This document shows, one piece after another, positions 1-8,710 of a stretch of DNA of 64,000 nucleotides (positions are counted from its first letter, which is position 1; the number at the start of each line of letters is the position of its first letter). The stretch spans positions 119,176 through 183,175 of the forward strand of contig NZ_CANKYW010000008.1 of assembly GCF_947488135.1 (NCBI RefSeq), written 5' to 3'. This stretch comes from an uncultured Marivita sp. Lineage in GTDB: Bacteria > Pseudomonadota > Alphaproteobacteria > Rhodobacterales > Rhodobacteraceae. The notes beneath the pieces are model-generated. The model was not told where the DNA came from, searched no databases, and saw only the letters and a list, made by a program, of their open reading frames with translations. The position numbers and the translations under genes were made by a program.

Positions 1-191
1 CGCTGTATCTCTATGACGATGAGGGGCGAGATACCTATCTGCGTATTCATGGAACCAACGCTCCGGAAACCATCGGATCGGCCGTGTCGAATGGATGCGC
101 GCGGTTGACGAATGAGCACGTAAAAGATCTGTACGATCGCGTGGAAATCGGCGCCCGCGTTTTCCTGTATCCAAAAGTGACAACGGCGTGA
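1..191 (+). CDS. L,D-transpeptidase (YkuD domain), C-terminal part
   Basis: Only the last 63 codons are present (reading from base 3); the gene begins outside the window. The visible part carries the YkuD active-site block, HGTN followed by IGSAVSNGCARL, with the catalytic Cys in the SNGCARL motif, and ends YPKVTTA. Enzymes of this family form 3-3 peptidoglycan cross-links or attach proteins to peptidoglycan in the periplasm, by attacking a donor stem peptide with the Cys. The segment after the active site (NEHVKDLYDRVEIGARVFLY) is the usual ending of the domain. Signal peptide and any extra domain cannot be seen. The family call is firm; the physiological substrate is not shown. Confidence 0.9.
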   Translation, partial: LYLYDDEGRDTYLRIHGTNAPETIGSAVSNGCARLTNEHVKDLYDRVEIGARVFLYPKVTTA

Positions 192-384
192 GCACCGTCC
201 TGTCGGCTTGAAGTCACCCGTCGGTCAATCGAATAAGGGCGGCCGGCCCGGATAGATTTGTCGCAAATTGTAACAGGCACCCCCTGTGCGACCTGGCGAT
301 ACAAAACATGCGTGCTCCCGCGTTTCGCGCCACCGAACACTCCCCATATGATGTGTATCGCAACACCGACACGAGGAGATCGAG

Positions 385-966
385 ATGAAACGCAACACAC
401 TGCTCGCTGCAATGGCCATCGCCGCAACCGCACTTGGCACTGCCGCTTCGGCGCAATCCCATCACGGGCATGGGGGTCAACCGGGTGCCCAGGGCGGACC
501 GGGCATGATGCAGAACGGGGGTCCGGGCATGATGGGGAACATGGGAGGCATGATGGACATGATGGCGCGCATGCACGGAAACATGATGGGTGGCGGCATG
601 ATGGGTGCAGGCATGGGTGGCGGCATGATGCAAATGTTCGACGCCGATGGAGACGGCACAACCACGCCAGAAGAGATGCGCACGCAGCTTCAGACCAAGC
701 TTACAGAATATGACAGCGACGGGGATGGAAGCCTTTCGATTGCTGAATTCGAAGCCCTCCACAGCGCGATGATCCGCGAGATGATGGTGGATCGCTTCCA
801 ACATCTCGATGCTGACGGAGATGGCGCGGTGACGCCGGAAGAAATGGCGGCTCCGGCGGATAGGATGGAACGGATGCAGAATATGCGCTCGAACATGACG
901 GAGGCTCCCGCTCGGCCTGGCAATGGTCAGGGTATGGGCGACGGTTCCATGATGCAGGACAATTGA
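385..966 (+). CDS. Secreted Met-rich EF-hand protein
   Basis: 193-residue exported protein. A signal peptide (residues 1-23, cut after ASA) is followed by a His/Gly stretch and then by a Met/Gly-rich segment (about 41-84) with 18 Met in 44 residues, mostly in GMM and GGMM units. Three canonical EF-hand Ca2+ loops follow, at about 86-97, 110-121 and 142-153 (DADGDG, DSDGDG, DADGDG, each with Glu or equivalent at position 12). A GAGGAGATCGAG ribosome-binding site sits just before the ATG. EF-hands imply calcium binding; clustered Met and His residues are typical of periplasmic Cu(I)/Ag(I) handling, but that role is an inference. The downstream DUF302 gene is on the same strand, although a hairpin separates them. 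Confidence 0.85.
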   Translation: MKRNTLLAAMAIAATALGTAASAQSHHGHGGQPGAQGGPGMMQNGGPGMMGNMGGMMDMMARMHGNMMGGGMMGAGMGGGMMQMFDADGDGTTTPEEMRTQLQTKLTEYDSDGDGSLSIAEFEALHSAMIREMMVDRFQHLDADGDGAVTPEEMAAPADRMERMQNMRSNMTEAPARPGNGQGMGDGSMMQDN

Positions 967-973
967 TCCATTG

Positions 974-998
974 GGTGCCGGGGTCTTGCTCCGGCACC
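974..998 (+). terminator. Hairpin after the EF-hand gene
   Basis: Perfect 8-bp arms GGTGCCGG and CCGGCACC around a 9-nt loop, eight bases after the stop codon. No T-tract follows, so it may be a Rho-linked or mRNA-stabilising hairpin rather than a classical intrinsic terminator. Confidence 0.5.
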
Positions 999-1107
999 TG
1001 ACGTCGAAACGCCAGAACCAAGCGCGGCTGACACATTGAACCGAACCGTGGGCTGAATCGTTTGGCCTCGGTACGGCAACAGATTGAGACGAGGAAAGGA
1101 AAGTCCC

Positions 1108-1494
1108 ATGGCGTATACCTATGATCGTATCCTGAAAGACGCCAACATTGATGAAGCTGAGACGCGTGTTCGAGAAGCGCTGGCAGACACAGGTTTCGGC
1201 GTTTTGACTGAGATTGATGTCAAAGCGACGATGAAAAAGAAGCTCGATGCAGATATTTCTCCGTACCGCATCTTGGGCGCCTGCAATCCGGGCATGGCAC
1301 ACAAGGCGATTGAGATCGAACCGCGCATCGGCGCGATGCTTCCCTGCAACGTCATCCTGCGCGAGGTGGACGGCGGTACCGAAGTCAGCGCAGTTGATCC
1401 GGTCGCTTCGATGCAAGCGGTGCAGAACGAAGACCTGCACGCTGTCGCAGGCGAAGTCCGCGATCTCCTGAAAAATGCTCTCGATGCCGCGTGA
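1108..1494 (+). CDS. DUF302 family protein
   Basis: About 128 residues. The ATG at 1108 is chosen over an upstream TTG because GAGGAAAGGA lies 7 bases before it. The sequence has the DUF302 hallmarks: a starting beta strand, TRVREALADTGFGVLTEIDV, then ILGACNPGMAHKAIE and PCNVILRE. There is no signal peptide, so it is probably cytoplasmic. The biochemical function of DUF302 is not established; members bind or sit near haem, sulfur or metal genes. Here the neighbour is the Met-rich EF-hand protein, which hints at a metal or redox context without proving it. Length is normal for a single-domain member. Confidence 0.85.
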   Translation: MAYTYDRILKDANIDEAETRVREALADTGFGVLTEIDVKATMKKKLDADISPYRILGACNPGMAHKAIEIEPRIGAMLPCNVILREVDGGTEVSAVDPVASMQAVQNEDLHAVAGEVRDLLKNALDAA

Positions 1495-1527
1495 CCGCGG
1501 TGTGTTATTGTCGAGATGCCCTGTAGC

Positions 1528-1557
1528 ATGTCGAGCGCCTCAACTGGTGCTCGACAT
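1528..1557 (+). terminator. Strong hairpin after the DUF302 gene
   Basis: ATGTCGAGCGCC and GGTGCTCGACAT form 12-bp arms with one wobble pair around a 6-nt loop, 33 bases past the stop codon. It lacks an immediate T-tract. Probably the transcript end of the DUF302 gene. Confidence 0.5.
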
Positions 1558-1736
1558 ATGTTCACGTGATCAAAAAGAGCTTTTGGATATGAGCAGGTTG
1601 GCATGTCGGGAGGTGACAGTCGACTATCTCTTACGTTATCCTTTGGTTACATAATTATCATTACGCGCGCATCTGGTCCGAACGGGTCCGCGCTACCCTG
1701 ACGTGCGACTTCTATTAGAAAACAAAAAGTTATCTA

Positions 1737-1964
1737 ATGGGAGTTTATGGCATTGGCGCTGTTTACACGCAACTTTCGCTGCAAGAACGCCGTAAGATTG
1801 AGAACTGGTGGCATGCAAAGGTGCCTGTCAGTGAGGTGGCACGCGTCCTCAAGCGCCACAAATCGATGATCTTCCGGGAGATCAAGCGCAAGTTCTGGAC
1901 CTATGATGGAAAAACAACCCAACGATATCTGCACTTCACCGTGAGTTCACCCCTATCCCCGTGA
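1737..1964 (+). pseudogene. IS30-family transposase, N-terminal fragment
   Basis: 75 codons that open like an IS30 transposase: YTQLSLQERRKIENWW, then the helix-turn-helix region VSEVARVLKRHKSMIFREIKRKFW. After about residue 55 the similarity stops and the frame soon closes. The catalytic DDE domain is missing, so it cannot transpose. I could not find terminal inverted repeats or a target duplication around it. A second, independent IS30 remnant lies at 19958-20270. Confidence 0.75.
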
Positions 1965-2051
1965 CCCCCGAATAACGAACCGAGGCTTTTACATCGCCCG
2001 CGTTTAACGATATTGCGCTCCGAGGCAATTCGGGTTGGACTAGCGGGTAAC

Positions 2052-4913
2052 ATGAGCACATCGGGCAACCTTCTTTTTCTTATCGCTTTGCTGCCGTTCA
2101 TCGGCGCGCTTGTTCCCGGGCTCATGATTCGAGCCGGGCGGAATGCCACGGCGACCTTCACGGCGGTTCCGACGGCACTGGCTCTGATCCTGCTTCTGAC
2201 GATGGCGCCCGCGGTTCTGAACGGCGAAACGATCCAGGCCGAGATCGAATGGTTGCCGCAGCTTGGGCTGTCGGTGTCGTTCTTCCTTGATGGGCTGGGT
2301 CTTCTGTTTGCCTGCATGATCCTTGGTGTCGGGCTTCTGATCACGCTCTACGCGCGGTTCTACCTGTCGGGCGAGGATCCGGTCGGGCAGTTCTACACCT
2401 ACCTGTTGCTGTTCCAGGGCGCGATGCTGGGCATCGTCATTTCCGACAACATCCTGCTTTTGCTTGTGTTTTGGGAGCTGACATCGCTGTCGTCCTTCCT
2501 GTTGATCGGCTATTGGAAACACCTGCCCGAAGGCCGTCAGGGCGCGCGGATGGCGCTGGCTGTGACCGGCGCGGGCGGGTTGGCGATGATCGGCGGGATG
2601 CTGATCCTCGGCAATATCGCGGGCAGCTTCAACCTGACCGACATTCTGCAAGCGGGCGACGCGATCCGTGCGTCCGAGTGGTATCTGCCCGCGCTCATCC
2701 TGATCCTTTTGGGCGCGTTCACCAAATCGGCGCAGTTCCCGTTCCACTTCTGGCTGCCGCACGCGATGGCCGCCCCTACCCCGGTGTCGGCTTATCTGCA
2801 CTCGGCCACGATGGTGAAGGCGGGCGTGTTCCTGATGGCGCGCATGTGGCCGGTCCTTTCGGGCACGGATGCGTGGTTCTACATCGTGGCGACCACCGGT
2901 CTGGTCACGATGGTTCTGGGCGCGCTGATTGCGCTCTTCAAGGACGACCTCAAGGCGCTCCTGGCGTTCTCGACCGTCAGCCATCTGGGCTTGCTGACCA
3001 TGCTGCTGGGCTTCGGGACCGAGGCGGCGGCGATTGCGGCGGTGTTTCACATCATCAACCACCTGACCTTCAAGGCGGCGCTCTTCATGACCGCCGGGAT
3101 CATCGACCACGAAACCCACACGCGCGACATCAAGCGATTGGGCGGGTTGCGGCACGTCATGCCGCTGACCTTCCTGATCGGGACGGTCGCGGCGCTGTCG
3201 ATGGCGGGGATACCGCTGTTCAACGGGTTCTTGTCGAAAGAGATGATGCTGGAGGAAGCGTCACATACCTATTGGGCGGGCAGCGCCTATGCGGTGCCGG
3301 TGCTCGCGACCATCGGTGCGCTTCTGTCGGTCGCGTATTCCTTCCGCTTCATCGGACACGTCTTCCTTGGCCCGGTGCGCGACGATTACCCGGCGAAACC
3401 GCATGATCCGCCCTTTGGGCTTTGGGCCGCGCCTGCGCTGCTGGTGATCCTTGTGGTGCTGATCGGTGTGATGCCGTTCTTGGCGGACGGGATCGTGGCC
3501 GCCGCCGCAAGTGCCGTGACAGGGGCCGAGCTCGATCCGCATCTCAAAATCTGGCACGGCGTCACGCCCGCGCTCTTCATGTCGATCATCGCGGTGGTCG
3601 GAGGTGCGGCGCTGCTGGCCCTGCATGCACCGTTGGACCGCGCCTGGATCAAGGCACGCCGACCCGAGGCCAAGGCGATCTTCGACGGGCTTGTCGCGTC
3701 CATCGTCGGGCTGGCGCAACGTTTCACCGCCGGTTCCCATAATGGCGCGATCAGCCGGTATCTTGCGATCTTCACCGTAACGTCCGTGGTGCTTGGGGCC
3801 ATTGCCTTCATGGGCGGCGGCCTGTCCGCGCCGACGCGCGACATGCTTCCCATTCCGGCGGTGATCGCGGTGGGGTGGATCATGCTGATCGTCGCCACGA
3901 TTTCGGTCGTGACGATGCACCATCACCGCTTTCGTGCGCTGGTGCTGATCGGGATCATCGGCCTGACCATCTCGGCGGGCTTTGTCTATATGTCCGCGCC
4001 GGACCTCGCGCTCACCCAGATCTCGGTCGAGACGGTGACGATCATGTTGCTGCTGCTGGCGCTGCACTTCCTGCCCAAGGAAACCCCGAGGGAGAGCCCC
4101 ATGGGCCTCAAGATCCGCGACGGTCTGATTGCTGTTGCGGCAGGCGCCGGTGTCGGCGGTCTGTCTTTCGCCTTCATGCAGCGCGACATCCCGACGATTT
4201 CGGATTTCCACATCGCCAACAGCTATGAGGGCGGCGGCGGCACCAATGTGGTGAACGTGATCCTCGTGGATTTCCGAGGCTACGACACCTATGGCGAGAT
4301 CATCGTTCTGGGGATCGCGGGGCTTTTGATCTACGCGCTGATGCACGCGCTGCTCGAAGGGCCTGCGGCGCGGCGTCTGCGCAACCGGGATTACGCGCAA
4401 GACAGGTCGCGCGACCGTCACCCGCTGATGATGGTGGTCGTCACCCGCGTTCTGATGCCGATTGCGCTCCTGGTGGGGATCTACATCTTCCTGCGCGGTC
4501 ACAACCAACCCGGCGGCGGGTTCGTGGCGGGGCTTGTGGTGGCGATCGCGCTGCTCATGCAATACATGGCGTCGGGTTTTGCCTGGACGCAGGACAGACA
4601 GCGGATCGAGTATCACACTCTGATCGGGTTCGGCGTGATCATCGCCGGGCTGACAGGTGTCGGCGCCTGGGTGTTCGGCGCGCCGTTCCTCACCAGTTCA
4701 TACACTTATGTCAACCTGCCCCCGATCGAGGAATTCGAGCTGGCAACCGCCATGCTGTTCGATCTGGGCGTGTTCCTGACGGTGTTGGGCGCGGTGATGC
4801 TGATGCTCTATAGCCTGTCGCGGATTGCGCGCTATGCGGGCAGCACGGTGAACGTCACACCAATGGATTACGATCCGGGCAGTCGGGTCGATGATGGTTC
4901 GGAGTCGACCTGA
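2052..4913 (+). CDS. mrpA: Mrp Na+/H+ antiporter subunit A, with fused subunit B domain
   Basis: About 953 residues with some twenty hydrophobic segments. The N-terminal two thirds is the NuoL-like proton-channel subunit (LVFWELTSLSSFLLIGYW; the KSAQFPFHFWLPHAMAAPTPVSA block; a conserved HIINH). From about residue 750 on, after a MrpA C-terminal extension, comes the MnhB-like domain (RGHNQPGGGFVAGL). Such A+B fusions are the group 2 (Pha/Mrp) arrangement of alphaproteobacteria. The complex exchanges cytoplasmic Na+ or K+ for external protons and supports salt and alkali tolerance. The ATG at 2052 starts a hydrophobic N-terminus; an in-frame TTG at 2013 is less likely. The stop overlaps the next start by one base. 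Confidence 0.95.
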   Translation: MSTSGNLLFLIALLPFIGALVPGLMIRAGRNATATFTAVPTALALILLLTMAPAVLNGETIQAEIEWLPQLGLSVSFFLDGLGLLFACMILGVGLLITLYARFYLSGEDPVGQFYTYLLLFQGAMLGIVISDNILLLLVFWELTSLSSFLLIGYWKHLPEGRQGARMALAVTGAGGLAMIGGMLILGNIAGSFNLTDILQAGDAIRASEWYLPALILILLGAFTKSAQFPFHFWLPHAMAAPTPVSAYLHSATMVKAGVFLMARMWPVLSGTDAWFYIVATTGLVTMVLGALIALFKDDLKALLAFSTVSHLGLLTMLLGFGTEAAAIAAVFHIINHLTFKAALFMTAGIIDHETHTRDIKRLGGLRHVMPLTFLIGTVAALSMAGIPLFNGFLSKEMMLEEASHTYWAGSAYAVPVLATIGALLSVAYSFRFIGHVFLGPVRDDYPAKPHDPPFGLWAAPALLVILVVLIGVMPFLADGIVAAAASAVTGAELDPHLKIWHGVTPALFMSIIAVVGGAALLALHAPLDRAWIKARRPEAKAIFDGLVASIVGLAQRFTAGSHNGAISRYLAIFTVTSVVLGAIAFMGGGLSAPTRDMLPIPAVIAVGWIMLIVATISVVTMHHHRFRALVLIGIIGLTISAGFVYMSAPDLALTQISVETVTIMLLLLALHFLPKETPRESPMGLKIRDGLIAVAAGAGVGGLSFAFMQRDIPTISDFHIANSYEGGGGTNVVNVILVDFRGYDTYGEIIVLGIAGLLIYALMHALLEGPAARRLRNRDYAQDRSRDRHPLMMVVVTRVLMPIALLVGIYIFLRGHNQPGGGFVAGLVVAIALLMQYMASGFAWTQDRQRIEYHTLIGFGVIIAGLTGVGAWVFGAPFLTSSYTYVNLPPIEEFELATAMLFDLGVFLTVLGAVMLMLYSLSRIARYAGSTVNVTPMDYDPGSRVDDGSEST

Positions 4914-5266
4914 TGGAGTTTCTCGTAGCAAGCGCAGTCGGAACGATGACGGCAGGCGGGGTGTACCTGCTACTGCGGCTCCGAACGTTTCCGGTCATCC
5001 TCGGGTTGGCACTCCTGTCCTACGCGGTCAACGTCTTCCTGTTTTCGAGCGGTCGTCTGGCCATTGATATGTCACCGATCCTGTCGAAATACGGAGAGGC
5101 CAGCTACACCGATCCCCTGCCCCAGGCGCTGGTTCTGACGGCCATCGTGATTTCGTTCGGCATGACGGCGGTTCTGGTGATGATCTCGCTCGGCGCATTC
5201 CTCGAAGCGGATAGCGACAAGATCGACATCGACGAGACCGACGCGAATGAGGACGTCGCGAAATGA
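4913..5266 (+). CDS. mrpC: Mrp antiporter subunit C (NuoK-like)
   Basis: 117 residues with three membrane segments, the size and layout of MrpC/MnhC, a homologue of complex I subunit NuoK. Typical features are LRLRTFPVILGLALLSYAVN near residue 25 and DPLPQALVLTAIVISFG near residue 65, followed by a charged acidic tail. The ATG overlaps the mrpA stop (ATGA arrangement) and the gene overlaps mrpD by four bases, so translation is coupled along the operon. Part of the membrane arm of the cation/proton antiporter. Confidence 0.94.
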   Translation: MEFLVASAVGTMTAGGVYLLLRLRTFPVILGLALLSYAVNVFLFSSGRLAIDMSPILSKYGEASYTDPLPQALVLTAIVISFGMTAVLVMISLGAFLEADSDKIDIDETDANEDVAK

Positions 5267-6819
5267 GCCATTGGATCATTCTTCCCGTTGTCCTGCCGGC
5301 GATGCTTGCGCCGATCATCGGCTTCGTCATGCGCTACGACATCGTTCTGGCGCGGGTCACATCGACTGTGGGCACCGTGCTCTTGCTCGCCATTTCGCTG
5401 GGCCTTGTCATGATGGCGGCCGATGGTACCACGCATATCTACCGGCTGGGCGATTGGCCCGCGCCCTTCGGTATCGTTCTGGTGCTCGACCGTTTGTCCG
5501 CGCTCATGGTTCTGCTGACATCGGCGCTGGCGCTGATGGTGCTGCTGCACGCGATGGCGAGCGGATGGGACAACCGCGGGCGGCACTTCCACGCGCTGTT
5601 CCAGTTCCAGCTCATGGGGATTTGCGGCGCGTTCCTGACGGGCGACGTGTTCAACCTGTTCGTGTTCTTCGAAATCCTGCTCATCGCGTCCTACGGCCTG
5701 ATGATCCATTCCGGCGGGCGCGACCGGATGCGCGCCGGTTTGCAATATGTGGTGATGAACCTCGCCGGATCGACGCTGTTCCTCTTCGCGCTTGGCACGC
5801 TTTACGCCAGCACCGGGACACTCAACATCGCCGATTTGGCCGCCAAGATACCGCTGATCCCGGCCGAGGAAGCCGGTCTCGTGCGGGTGGCGGCGATGCT
5901 TTTGATGATTGTCTTCGCCGTGAAGGCGGCACTTTTCCCGGTGCAGTTCTGGCTGCCTGCCACCTATTCCAACGCCCCTGCCCCGGTTGCGGCGCTGTTT
6001 GCGATCATGACCAAGGTCGGCGCCTATGCCATCCTGCGCGTGCATACGGTGGTCTTTGGCCCCGGTGTTGCGGGCACGGACGGGATGATCGATGCGTGGC
6101 TTTTCCCCGCTGCCATCGTGACCATCGCGCTTGGAGCGTTCGGTGTGCTGGGGGCGAAACGCCTGATGCCGCTGATCAGCTTTTCGGTGGTTGGCTCCAT
6201 GGGCACGCTTCTGGTGGCTGTGGCCGTGTTTTCGCCGGTCGCGACAACGGCGGCGCTCTATTACATGGTGCATTCCACCTTTGCCGCCGCCTGCCTGTTC
6301 CTGATCGCCGATCTGGTCGTGTCGCGCCGGGACGGGGATGCGCTGACGGCGGCCCATCCCACCGTTCAGAATGGGCTCTTCGCCGCGATCTTCTTTGCCG
6401 CGGCGATCGCGATGGCCGGGATGCCGCCGCTCAGCGGGTTCCTGGGCAAGTTGCTGGTGTTGGACGCGTTGCGCGAACCGGGGCTGATGGGCTGGGCCTG
6501 GACCGCGATCCTTGCGGGGTCTTTGCTCACCATCGTCGGGTTCGCGCGGGCGGGCAGCACGCTGTTCTGGAAATCCACCGCCATCCCCGTGCTCGCACCC
6601 GAGGAAACCGCCGACGACGCGGACGGCTCTGACGATACCCCTCCCCCGAACCGCGCCACACCGGCGGAAGTCGCACCGGTGATGCTGACGCTTGCGGCCT
6701 TGGTAGGGTTGGCGGTGTTCGCGGGGCCGGTCGCGTCCTATCTTGAACAGACATCGACGCAGTTGTTCGACCGCGCGGGATATATCTCTGCCGTTCTGGC
6801 CCCCGGTGAGGAAACCTGA
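5263..6819 (+). CDS. mrpD: Mrp antiporter subunit D (NuoN/M-like)
   Basis: 518 residues, about fourteen membrane segments. The proton-translocating-subunit signatures are clear: GDVFNLFVFFEILLIASYGL, VKAALFPVQFWLPATYSNAP and a conserved Lys in the middle helices, then MAGMPPLSGFLGK. MrpD is the second antiporter-like subunit of the complex and, with MrpA, probably forms a proton or cation path. A hydrophilic acidic stretch at about 445-470 (ETADDADGSDDTPPP) separates the last two helices and is longer than in many relatives. Start overlaps the mrpC stop by four bases. Confidence 0.95.
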   Translation: MSHWIILPVVLPAMLAPIIGFVMRYDIVLARVTSTVGTVLLLAISLGLVMMAADGTTHIYRLGDWPAPFGIVLVLDRLSALMVLLTSALALMVLLHAMASGWDNRGRHFHALFQFQLMGICGAFLTGDVFNLFVFFEILLIASYGLMIHSGGRDRMRAGLQYVVMNLAGSTLFLFALGTLYASTGTLNIADLAAKIPLIPAEEAGLVRVAAMLLMIVFAVKAALFPVQFWLPATYSNAPAPVAALFAIMTKVGAYAILRVHTVVFGPGVAGTDGMIDAWLFPAAIVTIALGAFGVLGAKRLMPLISFSVVGSMGTLLVAVAVFSPVATTAALYYMVHSTFAAACLFLIADLVVSRRDGDALTAAHPTVQNGLFAAIFFAAAIAMAGMPPLSGFLGKLLVLDALREPGLMGWAWTAILAGSLLTIVGFARAGSTLFWKSTAIPVLAPEETADDADGSDDTPPPNRATPAEVAPVMLTLAALVGLAVFAGPVASYLEQTSTQLFDRAGYISAVLAPGEET

Positions 6820-6822
6820 GAC

Positions 6823-7314
6823 ATGCTGACACGTCTTATCCCACACCCGCTTCTGAGCCTCACGCTGGTCTTCGTCTGGCTGGGGCTGGTCAATACCTTT
6901 ACGCTTGGCAATCTGCTCTTGGGTGGGTTTCTTGCCATCGTCATCCCGATGCTGACCGCGCCCTATTGGCCGAACCGTCCGAAGATCGGCAAGCCGCTCA
7001 AAGGGCTGGAATATGTGCTGATCGTGCTGTGGGACATTGTTGTCGCCAATGTGCAGGTGGCGGCGATCATTCTGTTCAAGCGGCAAAAGAACATCCGCTC
7101 GCAATGGGTTGTGATGCCGCTCGAACTGCACTCGGCCGAGGCGATCACGGTTCTTGCGGGGACGATCACCATGACCCCCGGCACGGTTTCTGCGACGCTT
7201 GCCGCCGATGGGGGGAGCATCCTTGTCCACTGCCTGCACACCGACGACACCGACGCCGTGCGCGACGAGATCAAGACGCGGTACGAGCGGCGCCTGAAGG
7301 AGATTTTCGAATGA
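6823..7314 (+). CDS. mrpE: Mrp antiporter subunit E
   Basis: 163 residues. Hydrophobic N-terminal half (two to three membrane helices, PHPLLSLTLVFVWLGLVN) and a cytoplasmic domain with the MrpE pattern SAEAITVLAGTITMTPGTVS and HCLHTDD. MrpE has no complex I counterpart and is needed for stability of the antiporter in characterised systems. It starts three bases after mrpD and its stop overlaps the mrpF start (ATGA). Confidence 0.93.
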   Translation: MLTRLIPHPLLSLTLVFVWLGLVNTFTLGNLLLGGFLAIVIPMLTAPYWPNRPKIGKPLKGLEYVLIVLWDIVVANVQVAAIILFKRQKNIRSQWVVMPLELHSAEAITVLAGTITMTPGTVSATLAADGGSILVHCLHTDDTDAVRDEIKTRYERRLKEIFE

Positions 7315-7580
7315 TCGAAGCAGCAATCCTGTTCGCAGCCGGGTGTTACGGTCTCGCGCTCCTGCTCGACCTGTGGCGCATCGCGCTTGGACCGAACGCG
7401 GCGGACCGTATCCTCGCGCTTGATACGATGGTCATCAACGTGATCGCGCTCTTGGTGCTCTACGGCGTCTGGCGCGGCACCGCGATCTATTTCGAGGCCG
7501 CGATGCTGGTCGCGATGGTCGGGTTCGTGTCAACCGTCGCCTACTGCCGCTTCCTGCTGCGCGGCGACATCATCGAGTGA
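7311..7580 (+). CDS. mrpF: Mrp antiporter subunit F
   Basis: 89 residues with three membrane helices. The motif RIALGPNAADRILALDTM after helix 1 is the MrpF/MnhF signature, followed by FEAAMLVAMVGFVSTVAYCRF. The ATG at 7311 overlaps the mrpE stop. A longer reading frame through this region is in another phase and is not real. Small integral membrane subunit of the antiporter. Confidence 0.93.
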   Translation: MIEAAILFAAGCYGLALLLDLWRIALGPNAADRILALDTMVINVIALLVLYGVWRGTAIYFEAAMLVAMVGFVSTVAYCRFLLRGDIIE

Positions 7581-7589
7581 GGTCGGACC

Positions 7590-7964
7590 ATGAGTTTCAT
7601 CGCTGAACTTCTTATCGCCATCTCGCTTGTCGTCAGCGGCATTTTCGGGTTCGTGGGATCATACGGGCTGGTCAAGCTGACGGACTCGTTGCAACGGCTC
7701 CACGCGCCGACCAAGGCAACGACGCTTGGGGTCGGGGGCGTTCTGATCGCCTCCATGATCTTCTTTTACGCGGAGACTGGCTATCTCTCGATCCACGAGC
7801 TTCTGATCTCGGTCTTCCTGTTGCTGACCGCGCCGATCACGGCGAACTTCATCGCCAAGACCTATATCGCGCGCAACCTGAAGAAGACCGATCTGCCCGA
7901 CAGCCAGAGCACCTGCGGATGGTCGATCTACGACGACCCGCCCGAAAGCCGCCCCGGCAACTGA
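7590..7964 (+). CDS. mrpG: Mrp antiporter subunit G
   Basis: 124 residues, three membrane helices. The MrpG hallmarks are visible: SGIFGFVGSYGLVKLTDSLQRLHAPTKATTLGVGG and LLLTAPITANFIAKTYIAR. The hydrophilic C-terminus (SQSTCGWSIYDDPPES) is a short family-variable tail. Last gene of the mrp operon, nine bases after mrpF. It ends only ten bases from the end of the opposing MarR gene, leaving little room for a separate terminator. Confidence 0.93.
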   Translation: MSFIAELLIAISLVVSGIFGFVGSYGLVKLTDSLQRLHAPTKATTLGVGGVLIASMIFFYAETGYLSIHELLISVFLLLTAPITANFIAKTYIARNLKKTDLPDSQSTCGWSIYDDPPESRPGN

Positions 7965-7974
7965 GCCGCGCGTC

Positions 7975-8490
7975 TCAGGTGGGTTTCTTGCCCGTCTTGG
8001 TGATTTCGCCCGTGGTCAGAACCGGCGACGCATCGAGCCCGCGTGCGTCCAGCATGTCCGCCACCCGTTCGAGCACTGCAACGATCTGGGCTTGTTCCCA
8101 ATCAGCCATGTCGAGGAACGCGCGCACGTAGCGCTGTTGCAGGGCGTCGGGGGCGTTTTCCATCCGGTTGTGCCCGTCGGCGGTGATCGTCACATTGGTC
8201 TGGCGGCGGTCCTGCTCGGAGGGCACACGTTCGACCAATCCCTGCGCCACGAGCTTGTCGACCAGGGCGGACACCGTGGCCTGGCTGACGCCCATCTGCG
8301 TCGCAAGAGTTTTAGGCGTGGCGCTGTCGCGTTCGTCCACGATCTGCAAGACACGCAACTGAGCGGGTGTCAGGCCAACCGAGTGGGCCAGATCGCGGGC
8401 ATACAGTTCGGTCGCCCGAAGAATGCGCCGAAGCGCGATCAGGCTGTCATCCATCCGGGCATTTGCATCACTTGTCATGGCGGGACTCAT
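7975..8490 (-). CDS. ectR: MarR-family regulator, probable ectoine operon repressor EctR
   Basis: About 171 residues (starts at 8490 or 8478 both possible). Winged helix-turn-helix: LTPAQLRVLQIVDE, then TPKTLATQMGVSQATVSALVDKLVAQGLVERVPSEQDRRQTNVTIT covering recognition helix and wing, and a dimerising C-terminal helix. It is transcribed divergently from ectABC-ask across a 220-base gap. In methylotrophs and other bacteria with ectABC-ask, a MarR protein in this position (EctR; CosR in vibrios) represses the operon and responds to salinity. Function here is inferred from family and position. Confidence 0.8.
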   Translation of the reverse strand: MSPAMTSDANARMDDSLIALRRILRATELYARDLAHSVGLTPAQLRVLQIVDERDSATPKTLATQMGVSQATVSALVDKLVAQGLVERVPSEQDRRQTNVTITADGHNRMENAPDALQQRYVRAFLDMADWEQAQIVAVLERVADMLDARGLDASPVLTTGEITKTGKKPT

Positions 8491-8710
8491 GCCATGAAAC
8501 GCGAGATAGCTTCAATCTGTGATCGCTGAGACACATGCTTCGCAAGGCTAATTATCTTAAAAATTTAAGGGGGTCTTAACCCTCGTCCCGTCAAGATCAC
8601 ACCACAATATATGCGATCTTTTGCCCTTTTATGCATTATTTTTCATAAGTGTTGAAACCAAACCGTCCCTATACTAGTTAGATAGGCGAACTAAAGAAAG
8701 GTCAGGACCT
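8491..8710 (+). promoter_or_regulatory. Divergent ectR-ectA control region
   Basis: Contains two dyads that could be MarR-type operators. CTTAAAAATTTAAG at 8556-8569 has 6-bp arms. TAGTT-N9-AACTA at 8675-8693 lies just before the ectA ribosome-binding site. A -10-like TATACT is at 8670-8675, but TTGAAA at 8652-8657 is only 12 bases upstream, so the -35 element is uncertain. The second dyad would overlap the start of transcription, a good place for repression. Confidence 0.5.

Noticed and set aside
214..1440. 408-codon minus-strand frame over the EF-hand and DUF302 genes
   Set aside because: His/Arg-rich translation mirroring the Met/Gly repeats; no coding pattern of its own.
2040..7326. Long open frames on the minus strand opposite the mrp genes
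   Set aside because: They mirror strongly coding mrp genes in GC-rich DNA, are rich in Arg/His/Gln, and show no domain. Shadows of the real genes.
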